Below, one piece after another: positions 8,448 through 16,573 of a DNA stretch of 34,270 nucleotides. Positions within the stretch are counted from its first letter, which is position 1, and each line of letters starts with the position of its first letter. The notes under the pieces are model-generated. The model was not told the DNA's origin, ran no database searches, and saw nothing but the letters and a program-made list of their open reading frames with translations. The stretch comes from an uncultured SAR324 cluster bacterium (GTDB lineage: Bacteria > SAR324 > NAC60-12), in NCBI GenBank assembly GCA_902564345.1, contig CACFAY010000015.1, forward strand, positions 1-34,270. The letters are read 5' to 3'. The translations under genes and the position numbers were made by a program.

Positions 8448-9230
8448 TTAACTCCATTTAGAACTACGTTTGCTAAAAAATGCTTCAATTCCCTTTTTTA
8501 CTGATTCAGTTTCCCACGCATCGGCAAGCTTTTCAATTGTATATTCTCGAATAGCATGCGGTTCCATTCCGCGAACTTCTGAAATTAAGTTTTTAGTCGA
8601 AGAAACAGCTTCAGGAGCACAACGCAGAAGCTCATTAATTTCATTATCAATTTCCTCTTCCAAGGATTGAATGGAAACAGCTTTAGAAACTAAACCAAAA
8701 CTAACAGCTTCTTTTGCTGAAAATCGATGAGCATTAAGCATAATACGCCTAGCATTAGACGCTCCAATTTTTCTTATAACAAAAGGCGAGATTGTAGCTG
8801 GCAGGAGGCCTAATAGTACCTCAGTAAGTGAAAATTCAGCATCTTCTATAGCCAAAGCATAATCACAGCATGATATCAAGCCTATTGCTCCTCCAAAAGA
8901 ATTACCATTTATCTTCCCTATTAAAGGCTTATTAAGTTGGTCTAACTCATTCAGCATTTCAGATAGTTCAGTTGCCTCTGAAATTCTTTTTGCACGGTTT
9001 TGTGTAGATATTTTCTGCATCCAGCGTAGGTCCATACCAGCGCAAAAAGTTTGTCCTGCACCGGTTAGAATAACTCCACGGGGTTCAGGATCTGAATTTA
9101 GTTCTGCAATAATTTTGCGCAATTCACGGATCATCTCAAGACTTACCGCATTATGTACTTCAGGACGGTTAAGAGTGAGAGTTACTATGTTACGCTTATC
9201 AATAGTTATTTCAATTGATTGACTGCTCAT
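8448..9230 (-). CDS. Enoyl-CoA hydratase/isomerase family, methylglutaconyl-CoA hydratase-like
   Basis: Crotonase-fold acyl-CoA enzyme of 260 residues. The oxyanion-hole segments are AGMDLRWM (64-71) and NSFGGAIGLISCCD (110-123). The best match I recall is the methylglutaconyl-CoA hydratase group of leucine/isovalerate breakdown (LiuC type), because of SLTEVLLGLLPATISPFVIRKIG. The second catalytic glutamate is present (E137), but the position of the first glutamate of rat mitochondrial hydratase is Gly117, as I recall also for LiuC-like proteins; the exact substrate is therefore open. It is the first gene of the probable four-gene leftward operon. No other leucine-degradation gene is visible, so the pathway assignment is an inference. 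Confidence 0.85.
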   Translation of the reverse strand: MSSQSIEITIDKRNIVTLTLNRPEVHNAVSLEMIRELRKIIAELNSDPEPRGVILTGAGQTFCAGMDLRWMQKISTQNRAKRISEATELSEMLNELDQLNKPLIGKINGNSFGGAIGLISCCDYALAIEDAEFSLTEVLLGLLPATISPFVIRKIGASNARRIMLNAHRFSAKEAVSFGLVSKAVSIQSLEEEIDNEINELLRCAPEAVSSTKNLISEVRGMEPHAIREYTIEKLADAWETESVKKGIEAFFSKRSSKWS

Positions 9231-9786
9231 TGTATTTAGTGAGGCAATAATAATAAAACGATGCCATTATCCACTATACAAAAATAACGGCAAGTTTTTG
9301 GTAATGTATAGTTTTTTTGAGGTAAGTCCTTAATTTTCATAACTTCCTTTAAAACAAAGCAAAATAAATTTTGTAAATTTTTAAGAAATTTTCATTTAAC
9401 GGATACCAATCTTGATTAAAGCAGTACTTGAATAAAATTAATAACTTTTTTTAGCTATAGACTAATGATTTTTTGTGTAAATTAAATTTTTTTGGTTTGC
9501 CTTCGTCTTGAATCAAAAAAGTTAATTGACGATCTGAATTTTTTAAAAAATTATTAGAAACCATATAGATGGTGATTTTTTGAATTCATCTTATGATACT
9601 AAAATAGAAAAACCCTTTAACTAAAAAAAGAGTTTAAAACTTCAATTTGCAAACTTTAACCAAGTTATACTCATATTAAAAAATATTAACTAGAAAAAAT
9701 TTGAATAGTAGTTTTTTTTAATGTTAAATTTCATGGTAGACTTTAAGGAAAAAATAACTTCTTAAAATTCTGTACTATTTCTATAA
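9231..9786. other. 556-bp AT-rich intergenic region between divergent genes
   Basis: The gap separates the leftward hydratase operon from the rightward AMMECR1-pyrD pair, so it should hold two outward promoters, but I cannot place a convincing -35/-10 pair on either strand. It is full of A and T runs. The one tidy structure is a short hairpin, ACCAT-ATAG-ATGGT (9560-9573), followed by GATTTTTT; no rightward gene lies upstream of it to be terminated. I see no tRNA cloverleaf, no repeat array and no ORF with coding character. Confidence 0.6.
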
Positions 9787-10353
9787 ATGAGCAATCAACT
9801 TTCAGCGAACTTAAAACTTAAATTACTCCATGTTGCTAGGAAATCACTAGAAAATTTTCTAGAAAATGAGGAATATATTAAATTTCACACTATGATCCCT
9901 GAATTACTTGAAAAGCGAGCTGTTTTCATTACACTAAAAAAAAGGAGCACTGGAAATCTTCGTGGATGTATTGGTCAGTCAAATCCTCGTTATCCTTTAA
10001 TTGAAGCAGTTGCAAAAACAGCAATATCATCAGCCGTGGATGATACTCGGTTTCCTACACTAAAAATAAGTGAATTACCTGATGTGCTGATTGAAATAAA
10101 TTTACTTTCACCTCTGGCACCATCAAAAGCTGAAGATGTAGAAATTGGTAAACACGGTATAATGATCAAAAAAGGTTCAAAGGGAGCACTTTTTTTACCG
10201 GAAGTTGCAGTTTCAAATGACTGGGACATTCATACCTTTTTTGGTGAACTATGTCGCAAGGCAGATCTACCTCAAGGAAGCTGTCTGGACTGTGAGGCAG
10301 AACTATACGTTTTTGAGTCTGAAGCATGGGATGAAGATGAATTACCAAACTGA
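9787..10353 (+). CDS. AMMECR1-domain protein (AmmeMemoRadiSam system protein A)
   Basis: The 188-residue product carries the AMMECR1 fold. The hallmark LRGCIG is at residues 58-63, followed by AVAKTAISSAVDDTRFP and the strand region VLIEINLLSP. In many prokaryotes this protein is encoded with a Memo-like protein and a radical SAM enzyme (the AmmeMemoRadiSam set), whose chemistry is not well established. Here neither partner is in the window; instead the gene overlaps pyrD, which suggests coupled expression but not necessarily a shared function. No clear ribosome-binding site precedes the ATG. The family call is firm; the biochemical role is unknown. Confidence 0.88.
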   Translation: MSNQLSANLKLKLLHVARKSLENFLENEEYIKFHTMIPELLEKRAVFITLKKRSTGNLRGCIGQSNPRYPLIEAVAKTAISSAVDDTRFPTLKISELPDVLIEINLLSPLAPSKAEDVEIGKHGIMIKKGSKGALFLPEVAVSNDWDIHTFFGELCRKADLPQGSCLDCEAELYVFESEAWDEDELPN

Positions 10354-11500
10354 TTTTATCTTCCATTATCTTAGACCTCTTTTTTTCTCTTGTGATGCTG
10401 AATTATCACATGAAAGGATGCTATCTTGGGTTGAGATTGTTTCAAAATTTCCTGGTGTAATCCCTTTTTTGAGATGGAAATTCCAGGAAGAATCTCAAGA
10501 ATTACGTACAAATCTTTTTGGAAAAATAATTAATAATCCAGTAGGTCTTGCAGCAGGGTTTGACAAAGACGGTCGTATATATCCTTCCTTATTCGCCCTA
10601 GGTTTCGGTTTTATTGAAATAGGCACAGTAACTCCGCTTCCTCAATCAGGTAATCCCAAACCGCGCATTTTCCGTCTTACCAAGGACAAGGCTCTAGTAA
10701 ACCGCTTAGGATTTAACAGCCAAGGCATCAAAGAAATGGTGGAAAAGATTGATGATAATAAAAAAATAAATTATCTCAAAAAGACAAAAAAATTCAATTA
10801 TTTCTTAGAAAAACATAAAAATGTTTCATTTGGCATGCTTGGTATTAACATTGGAAAAAATAAAGATACCCCTCTGGAAAAATCCTGGAAAGACTATGTC
10901 TCCGCACTTAATGATCTATATCCATTTGCAGATTATTTTACTATCAATATCAGCTCTCCAAATACAGATGGTCTACAAAAACTTCAGGGGGGGCAAATGC
11001 TTTATGAATTGCTAGAGTCTGTGTGTTTAATAAGGGAAAAACTTGAACAAAAGAACAACAATAAAACTCCTCTGCTTTTAAAACTCTCACCTGACCTAGA
11101 TGATAATCAGTTGCAAAACTTTACTAGTGTTATAAAAGGGTTTCCAATAGAGGGCGTAATTGCCACAAACACTACATTAGATAGACAAAATTTAAAAAGT
11201 GGAGAGAAAATTGAGCAGGGTGGACTGAGTGGTAAACCTCTCTTGGATAATAGCACCGAAGTGGTCAAGTTTCTATTTCAGGAATTGGGGAATAAAGTAA
11301 CTATAATTGGTACCGGTGGAGTTTTTAGCGGTGCGGATGCTTATAAAAAAATCAGGGCTGGTGCCACTGCAGTACAGATTTATACTGCACTAATTTATGA
11401 AGGCCCTGGACTGGTTAGAAGAATTAAAAAGGAACTTACAGAATTACTTAGAAGGGACGGGATTACCTGTGTGAAAGATGTGGTTGGAATTGACAGTTGA
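10331..11500 (+). CDS. pyrD: Dihydroorotate dehydrogenase (quinone), class 2
   Basis: Membrane-associated FMN enzyme of pyrimidine synthesis that oxidises dihydroorotate to orotate and passes electrons to quinone. The class 2 N-terminal extension is present (YLRPLFFSCDAELSH). Core motifs follow: GLAAGFDKDG, GFIEIGTVTPLPQSGNPKPR, LGINIGKNKDTP, NISSPNTDGLQ with the catalytic serine, GVIATNTTLDR and a C-terminal GTGGVFSGADAY. The track start at 10205 lies deep in the upstream gene and codes for nothing typical; I chose the ATG at 10331 (10337 also possible), giving 389 residues and a ~23-bp overlap. That is longer than the ~336 of E. coli, partly through a Lys-rich insertion at about 141-164. 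The stop is 5 bp from the convergent fprA stop. Confidence 0.94.
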   Translation: MKMNYQTDFIFHYLRPLFFSCDAELSHERMLSWVEIVSKFPGVIPFLRWKFQEESQELRTNLFGKIINNPVGLAAGFDKDGRIYPSLFALGFGFIEIGTVTPLPQSGNPKPRIFRLTKDKALVNRLGFNSQGIKEMVEKIDDNKKINYLKKTKKFNYFLEKHKNVSFGMLGINIGKNKDTPLEKSWKDYVSALNDLYPFADYFTINISSPNTDGLQKLQGGQMLYELLESVCLIREKLEQKNNNKTPLLLKLSPDLDDNQLQNFTSVIKGFPIEGVIATNTTLDRQNLKSGEKIEQGGLSGKPLLDNSTEVVKFLFQELGNKVTIIGTGGVFSGADAYKKIRAGATAVQIYTALIYEGPGLVRRIKKELTELLRRDGITCVKDVVGIDS

Positions 11501-11505
11501 TAGAC

Positions 11506-12897
11506 TTACTTCCTCTTTTTTTCCTGAATTATTTCCAGTATTCTTTCGATTGATGTAACTTTAATTCTTGGTCTATCTTGAGAATTACCATTATTTATTT
11601 CGTATTCATCAAGCAGTTTCCAGTCTTCAAAAGATACAAAATCCACATTCCGTTCTTTCAACAGAGATTCGAAAACAGAATTATCATTTTGTTCCATAGG
11701 TTTTAATTTTTCCTGAATAATAGTTTTTAACATACGATTAACAGTTTCTACCGCATCCTGCTTATTTGTACCAATAACTCCTGTCGGCCCACGCTTAATC
11801 CAACCAGTTACATATTCTCGAGTCCGAAGCAATTTATCCTTACGCTTATCTATTATTTGTCCGCATTCATTAGGAATAGTTCCAGAATTCTGGTCAAAAG
11901 GGATTTCAGGCAGTGGATTCCCATGATATCCAATTGAGCGAAAAATCAAATCAGCATTTTCTTCCATGAAGTCCCCAGTTGCCTTAGGATAAATTGTTCC
12001 ATCATCTCGTTTGACAAGCACATTTCTTACCATCCTAATTTTTTCTACACACTTACTGCCTAATATTTCAATCGGAGATGACAAAAAAAGGAAATGGACT
12101 CGTTTCTTTTTTTTATATTTATTATTTTTTGAAATCTCCTTTAGAATTTCATAATTTTTTTTTGTGTCTTTGCTTGCAGTAGTTTCAATAAAACGCTGAC
12201 TTTCACCGTCAAGCTGAAGTGTGCCTCCCTCTACCATCACATCCGCATTTTTAAGTTCAAGGAATTCCCTAACCTCAACTGGTGTAAAAGCCGCCTGAAG
12301 TGGCCCCCTTCTTCCAACAAGCCAAATATTCTCAATCTTGCTTTCATAAAATTTCTCTAGAGCATAGTCTGCAATATCTGTTTTAGATAGTTCGTCAGGA
12401 GTCTTTGCCAGAATACGCGCCACATCAAGTGCCACATTTCCCATACCAATTACAAATACATTTTTTGCAGAAAGGTTAAACTTATGCTCACTAAAATCAG
12501 GATGACCATTGTACCAAGCCACAAACTCAGTTGCAGAATGGCTGCCTGGCAATTCCTCCCCAGGTATCTTAAGAGAACGATCAGATGGACTTCCAACTGC
12601 ATAGATAACTAAGTCATAAAATTCAAGTATATCTGACCTGAAAATATCTTTTCCAAATTCAACATTTCCAAAAAATCTAAAGTCCTTGTTTTCAGCAATA
12701 CGGTTATAAATTTTTGCCACGGATTTGATTTTCTGGTGATCCGGCGCAACTCCCCCTCTTACAAGCCCATAGGGGGTTGGGAGCCGGTCAAACATATCCA
12801 CTTTAAAGGACCATGATTGCTGACGAAAAAGCTCCCCGGTAGCGTAAAATCCTGCCGGCCCGGAACCAATTACCGCAATTTTCCAGAAAGCGCTCAT
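11506..12897 (-). CDS. fprA: Ferredoxin-NADP+ reductase, adrenodoxin-reductase type
   Basis: FAD enzyme passing electrons between NADPH and ferredoxin. It is of the mitochondrial adrenodoxin-reductase/mycobacterial FprA type rather than the plant or E. coli Fpr type. Evidence in the 463 residues: N-terminal FAD site IAVIGSGPAGFYAT, PTPYGLVRGGVAPDH, the NADP-binding GMGNVALDVARIL, GRRGPLQAAFTPVEVRE and the C-terminal TGWIKRGPTGVIGTNKQDA. It lies 50 bp downstream of hemC on the same strand, as the last gene of hemA-hemC-fprA. The neighbourhood suggests, but does not prove, that it supplies electrons to a haem- or Fe-S-related step. It ends 5 bp from the convergent pyrD. Confidence 0.93.
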   Translation of the reverse strand: MSAFWKIAVIGSGPAGFYATGELFRQQSWSFKVDMFDRLPTPYGLVRGGVAPDHQKIKSVAKIYNRIAENKDFRFFGNVEFGKDIFRSDILEFYDLVIYAVGSPSDRSLKIPGEELPGSHSATEFVAWYNGHPDFSEHKFNLSAKNVFVIGMGNVALDVARILAKTPDELSKTDIADYALEKFYESKIENIWLVGRRGPLQAAFTPVEVREFLELKNADVMVEGGTLQLDGESQRFIETTASKDTKKNYEILKEISKNNKYKKKKRVHFLFLSSPIEILGSKCVEKIRMVRNVLVKRDDGTIYPKATGDFMEENADLIFRSIGYHGNPLPEIPFDQNSGTIPNECGQIIDKRKDKLLRTREYVTGWIKRGPTGVIGTNKQDAVETVNRMLKTIIQEKLKPMEQNDNSVFESLLKERNVDFVSFEDWKLLDEYEINNGNSQDRPRIKVTSIERILEIIQEKKRK

Positions 12898-12947
12898 TTT
12901 TTAGCAAATGCTACTGAGTTAGATGGTAAAAATTTTTTTAGGTTAAC

Positions 12948-13910
12948 TCATTTTAATGCAGTTAATGACTTTTGTAAAATTTGTTCACCACCATTTTTTA
13001 GAAGCCATTCTGCTGATTCTTTTCCTAGACTTATCGCATTCTGCGGTAGGGCTCTTGCTTCATAAAATACCATTGATTTACCTTCATGGTCACAAAGCGC
13101 AGACTTTAAACTCAATTCCTTCACTTTGTTAATACAATAGCCTGCTAATGGAATTTGGCAATTTCCCTCTAGTTCCAGAAGCAAAGATCTTTCTGCACCC
13201 AAACAGCCATTAGTAACCGGATCATTAATATGCTTTAGAAAACTAAGAGTATGATAATCACCTTTCCTAGTTTCAATTCCAATTGCCCCTTGCCCAATTG
13301 CTGGAAGCATCCATTTCATTGGAATAATTTCAGTGATACGATTTTCTAGATTTATTCGCTTCAGTCCAGATACAGCTAAGATTATGGCATCAACTTCTCC
13401 TCCATCAAGTTTACTCAGCCGAGTAGTCACATTCCCACGAAGACTGCGAACGTTTATATCAGGTCGATGATATTTTATGAACGCAGTCCTACGTAATGAA
13501 CTTGTACCTACAGTTGCTCCTTTAGGGAAGTTATCAATACTTCCGTATTTTGGGCAAATCCAAGCATCCCGAGGATCATCTCTTTTAGCAATAACAGATA
13601 TCTCTAATCCTTCTGGTAAAATACAGGTCACATCTTTCATACTATGTACTGCTAAGTCAGCCTTCCCCTGAAGCAAGGCAGTTTCAAGTTCTTTGACAAA
13701 AAGCCCTTTTCCTCCAATTTTTGCCAAAGGCTGAAGTTGATTAATGTCACCGGCCGTTTTTATGGGCAATAATTCAACTGTAATTTCAGAATACTTTTCA
13801 AGAATTTTTTTCCTTACCCATTTTGCCTGCCAAAGCGCAAGTTTACTCTCTCTAGTTGCAATTGTTAAGGTAGGATTTTTTTTGCCGCTTATGGATAAAG
13901 CGTTGGGCAT
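12948..13910 (-). CDS. hemC: Hydroxymethylbilane synthase (porphobilinogen deaminase)
   Basis: Cytosolic enzyme that polymerises four porphobilinogens to hydroxymethylbilane on a dipyrromethane cofactor. The 320 residues show the N-terminal IATRESKLALWQA, the catalytic aspartate in HSMKDV (D93), GTSSLRR, SLRGNVTTRL and the cofactor-attachment cysteine C251 in GNCQIPLAGYC. The usual motif reads GGCQVP, so one glycine is Asn here, next to an intact cysteine. It starts 3 bp after the hemA stop, so the two are an operon. Confidence 0.96.
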   Translation of the reverse strand: MPNALSISGKKNPTLTIATRESKLALWQAKWVRKKILEKYSEITVELLPIKTAGDINQLQPLAKIGGKGLFVKELETALLQGKADLAVHSMKDVTCILPEGLEISVIAKRDDPRDAWICPKYGSIDNFPKGATVGTSSLRRTAFIKYHRPDINVRSLRGNVTTRLSKLDGGEVDAIILAVSGLKRINLENRITEIIPMKWMLPAIGQGAIGIETRKGDYHTLSFLKHINDPVTNGCLGAERSLLLELEGNCQIPLAGYCINKVKELSLKSALCDHEGKSMVFYEARALPQNAISLGKESAEWLLKNGGEQILQKSLTALK

Positions 13911-13913
13911 GCG

Positions 13914-15221
13914 TTATGATTTTATGATTTTAAGCCTAGGCTTTTGTTGAACGGTCTTTTCTAAAGGAGAAGAACTTAAATCAAATAATTTTGTAATTGA
14001 TTCTATATGGAGGTGAAAGTCCTCTTCCTGTGCTAACATTTTTAGGTTTCTCGTAGGCTCATGCAAAAGTTTATTTACTAACCTGTGAACAAATTGCTCA
14101 ATTTCTTTACGCTCATAATCGGGCAATTTATTAATTCGTTTAAAAACTTTTTCAAGTTCAACTTCAGCAGTGGAATGGAATGTCTTTCGCAAGCTTCTAA
14201 TTGTTGGGACCGCGGAAAGCGATCTGAACCATATTTCTAATTTGGATAATTCATCTTCAATTATTTCTTCAGCCTTTATGGATTGTTTTTTTCGTTCCTC
14301 CTGATTTTGTAAAACAATTGATTGTAAATCATCAATGTCGTAGCAGAAAGTTCCATGCAGATTATTTATTTCAGGATCAATATCTCTTGGAACAGCAATA
14401 TCAATAAAAAACATAGGATTACCCTTGCGGGAAAGCAAACACTTTTTTACTAGTTCTTTTGTAATGATATAGTTTCGTGCTCCTGTTGAACTTATTACAA
14501 TATCTGCCTGATGGAGGTGACGGTTAAGATGTTCAAAAGGCACTGCAAGTCCCTGATATTTTTCTGCTAGCTCTGCTGCACTAGCAAAAGTCCTATTGGT
14601 TAAAAATAACTGTGAAATACCGTTCCTCATTAGGTGCTGAACAGCCAGTTCAGCCATTTCTCCTGCTCCAATCACAATTACACTTTGTTTGGATAAATCT
14701 TCGAAAATATGCCTTGCCAATTCTACTGCTGCGTAACTTACAGAAACTGCGTTACTAGCTATAGTTGTTTCTGTACGAACCCTTTTTGCAGTGGAAAATG
14801 CCTTCGTGAAAAGCGGGTGGAGGAATTTGCCTATGAGTTCTACGTCACTGAAAGAATGAAATGTTTCTTTCAGCTGTCCTAAAATCTGTGGTTCTCCAAG
14901 TACCATTGAATCTAAACTAGAAGCAACCCTGAACAAATGCCTTGAAGCTTCGAGGTTTTGTAAAATATAAATACTTTCAAGAAGATCAGGAATATTCCAA
15001 TATCTTTGCAGCATTTCAATTATTGGATCTAGCTGCTGCTCAGCATTGGCAAAGAAAAATTCTGTCCTATTACAGGTACTTAGTATTAAAATTCCACCTA
15101 GCTTAAAGTTTTCTTTCAGCCTGCCCGCCAGCTCAATTTGCTGATCTTGGGTCAAGGTTAGTCTCTCTCGAACTTCAATTGGAGTTTTTTTATAATTCCA
15201 ACCAATTAAGGTAAAATGCAT
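13914..15221 (-). CDS. hemA: Glutamyl-tRNA reductase
   Basis: First committed enzyme of the C5 tetrapyrrole route: it reduces glutamyl-tRNA(Glu) to glutamate-1-semialdehyde with NADPH. The 435 residues open with the family start LIGWNYKKTPIEVRE. The catalytic cysteine C50 is in LSTCNRTEFF, and the NADPH site VIGAGEMAELAVQHL and the C-terminal helical dimerisation region follow. As first gene of hemA-hemC-fprA it is the likely control point. A 7-bp perfect inverted repeat lies 19-36 bp before the ATG. The next enzyme, hemL, is not in the window. Confidence 0.96.
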   Translation of the reverse strand: MHFTLIGWNYKKTPIEVRERLTLTQDQQIELAGRLKENFKLGGILILSTCNRTEFFFANAEQQLDPIIEMLQRYWNIPDLLESIYILQNLEASRHLFRVASSLDSMVLGEPQILGQLKETFHSFSDVELIGKFLHPLFTKAFSTAKRVRTETTIASNAVSVSYAAVELARHIFEDLSKQSVIVIGAGEMAELAVQHLMRNGISQLFLTNRTFASAAELAEKYQGLAVPFEHLNRHLHQADIVISSTGARNYIITKELVKKCLLSRKGNPMFFIDIAVPRDIDPEINNLHGTFCYDIDDLQSIVLQNQEERKKQSIKAEEIIEDELSKLEIWFRSLSAVPTIRSLRKTFHSTAEVELEKVFKRINKLPDYERKEIEQFVHRLVNKLLHEPTRNLKMLAQEEDFHLHIESITKLFDLSSSPLEKTVQQKPRLKIIKS

Positions 15222-15239
15222 AATTAATCAAAATAATCT

Positions 15240-15257
15240 TTACTATTTATATAGTAA
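15240..15257. promoter_or_regulatory. Inverted repeat before hemA, possible operator or leader hairpin
   Basis: Perfect 7-bp inverted repeat TTACTAT-TTAT-ATAGTAA, 19-36 bp upstream of the hemA ATG in the divergent hemA/pgsA gap. It could be a repressor site, a small leader hairpin, or chance in AT-rich DNA; a -10-like TATATA lies inside it. No regulator is assigned. Confidence 0.3.
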
Positions 15258-15367
15258 TCAAAAAATATTCTTTAAAAAAATTCAGAACGTAACAATGGTA
15301 AATTGCTTTTTTTACTGAATCGACGCATCATAACTTGACTGCTAAAATAACTCAAGACAGGAATTTG

Positions 15368-15922
15368 ATGGTTGATTTTTTTTCAAAATGGCTTACAGCC
15401 AATCACTTGACCACTCTCCGCATGGCATTGGTCCCATTTATTTATACGGGAATAGTTATCGGGGAAGACGATCAATGGATTCTCTTAGGAACATGGTTAG
15501 TTTTTTTTATTGCCTGTATGACTGACTATTGGGATGGCGTGATTGCAAGACATCAGGGAAAAGCGACTAAGATAGGGAAACTGCTAGATCCTGTAGCAGA
15601 CAAAATATTAATTTGTTCTTTACTGATTCTACTGGTTGCAATGGAAAGAGCCCCTGCTTATTTGACAGTAATCATAATAGCTAGAGAATTGGTAATTAAC
15701 GGATTAAGGTCAATTGCATCTGCAGAAGGAGTAGTAATTGAAGCTAGCAGTGGAGGAAAAAGTAAAACAATAATCCAGATGTTCGCAGTTGGGTTTCTAA
15801 TCATTCATTACAAAACAATCGGACTACCTTGTCATGAAATAGGGATTGTGATGCTTTGGATTGCGACCGGGATATCTCTATGGAGCGGTTATAAATATAT
15901 TATTTCTTATTTGCATAATTAA
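15368..15922 (+). CDS. pgsA: CDP-diacylglycerol--glycerol-3-phosphate 3-phosphatidyltransferase
   Basis: Integral membrane enzyme making phosphatidylglycerol phosphate, the precursor of phosphatidylglycerol and cardiolipin. The CDP-alcohol phosphotransferase signature D-x2-D-G-x2-A-R-x8-G-x3-D-x3-D is complete (DYWDGVIARHQGKATKIGKL then LDPVADK), with several membrane helices after it. The track uses a TTG at 15335; I prefer the ATG at 15368 because AGGA precedes it at a 5-base spacing and the resulting N-terminus (MVDFFSKWLTANHLTTLR) matches the short lead seen in the family. Length is then 184 residues, like E. coli PgsA. It is transcribed away from hemA. Confidence 0.92.
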   Translation: MVDFFSKWLTANHLTTLRMALVPFIYTGIVIGEDDQWILLGTWLVFFIACMTDYWDGVIARHQGKATKIGKLLDPVADKILICSLLILLVAMERAPAYLTVIIIARELVINGLRSIASAEGVVIEASSGGKSKTIIQMFAVGFLIIHYKTIGLPCHEIGIVMLWIATGISLWSGYKYIISYLHN

Positions 15923-16047
15923 CAAAATATTTAATTGACCGATAGTCATCTAACATTCGCTTGTAACGCATCTCTCGTCTGGACAATACCTTTCCAACTG
16001 GTAAAATGGTATTTCGCAAAATTAGTGAACTTTAAGAAATTTATTTT

Positions 16048-16569
16048 ATGACAACAATTCTAAGCGTACGCAAAGGTAATTCGGTTGTAATGGCAGGAGA
16101 CGGACAGGTATCTATGCATAATACTGTAATGAAGCCGTCTGCCCGAAAATTGCGTAACACATTTGACGGCAAGGTTATAGCAGGTTTTGCCGGATCCACA
16201 GCAGATGCTTTTACACTTTTTGAAAAATTTGATGAAAAACTCGAGCAATACAATGGTAAATTGCTGCGCTCAGCAGTTGAACTTGCAAAAGAATGGCGAA
16301 CTGACAAAATGCTGCGAAATCTTGAAGCATTACTCGCTGTTTCAAGTTCAGAAGCCTCTCTTATAATTTCTGGGAACGGAGATGTGATTGAACCAGATGA
16401 CGGACTTATTGGAATTGGTTCTGGTGGAATGTATGCTCTAGCTGCAGCCAGAGCTTTAATTGATACTAAACTAAGTCCAAAGGAAATTGCAGAAAAATCA
16501 ATGAAAATAGCTGCTGATATTTGTATCTATACCAATGACAAAATAACCTTTGAAGAATTGAAATTCTAA
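16048..16569 (+). CDS. hslV: ATP-dependent protease HslV (ClpQ) peptidase subunit
   Basis: Proteasome-like peptidase that forms the core of the HslUV heat-shock protease. The 173 residues begin [10 protein letters not shown], so Met removal exposes the N-terminal threonine nucleophile. [10 protein letters not shown] and [20 protein letters not shown] are family blocks, and [15 protein letters not shown] forms the C-terminal part. Its stop is 4 bp before the hslU start, the usual gene order. The 125-bp gap after pgsA shows no clear promoter or heat-shock element. Confidence 0.96.
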   Translation: MTTILSVRKGNSVVMAGDGQVSMHNTVMKPSARKLRNTFDGKVIAGFAGSTADAFTLFEKFDEKLEQYNGKLLRSAVELAKEWRTDKMLRNLEALLAVSSSEASLIISGNGDVIEPDDGLIGIGSGGMYALAAARALIDTKLSPKEIAEKSMKIAADICIYTNDKITFEELKF

Positions 16570-16573
16570 AATC

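Noticed and set aside
9560-9581. Hairpin ACCAT-ATAG-ATGGT with T run as a rightward terminator
   Set aside because: There is no rightward gene upstream for it to terminate, and the 5-bp stem is weak in this AT-rich gap.
10205-10330. The track's upstream start of pyrD
   Set aside because: These codons lie inside the AMMECR1 gene in another frame, and the translated stretch does not resemble the PyrD N-terminus; an ATG at 10331 or 10337 fits the class 2 extension.
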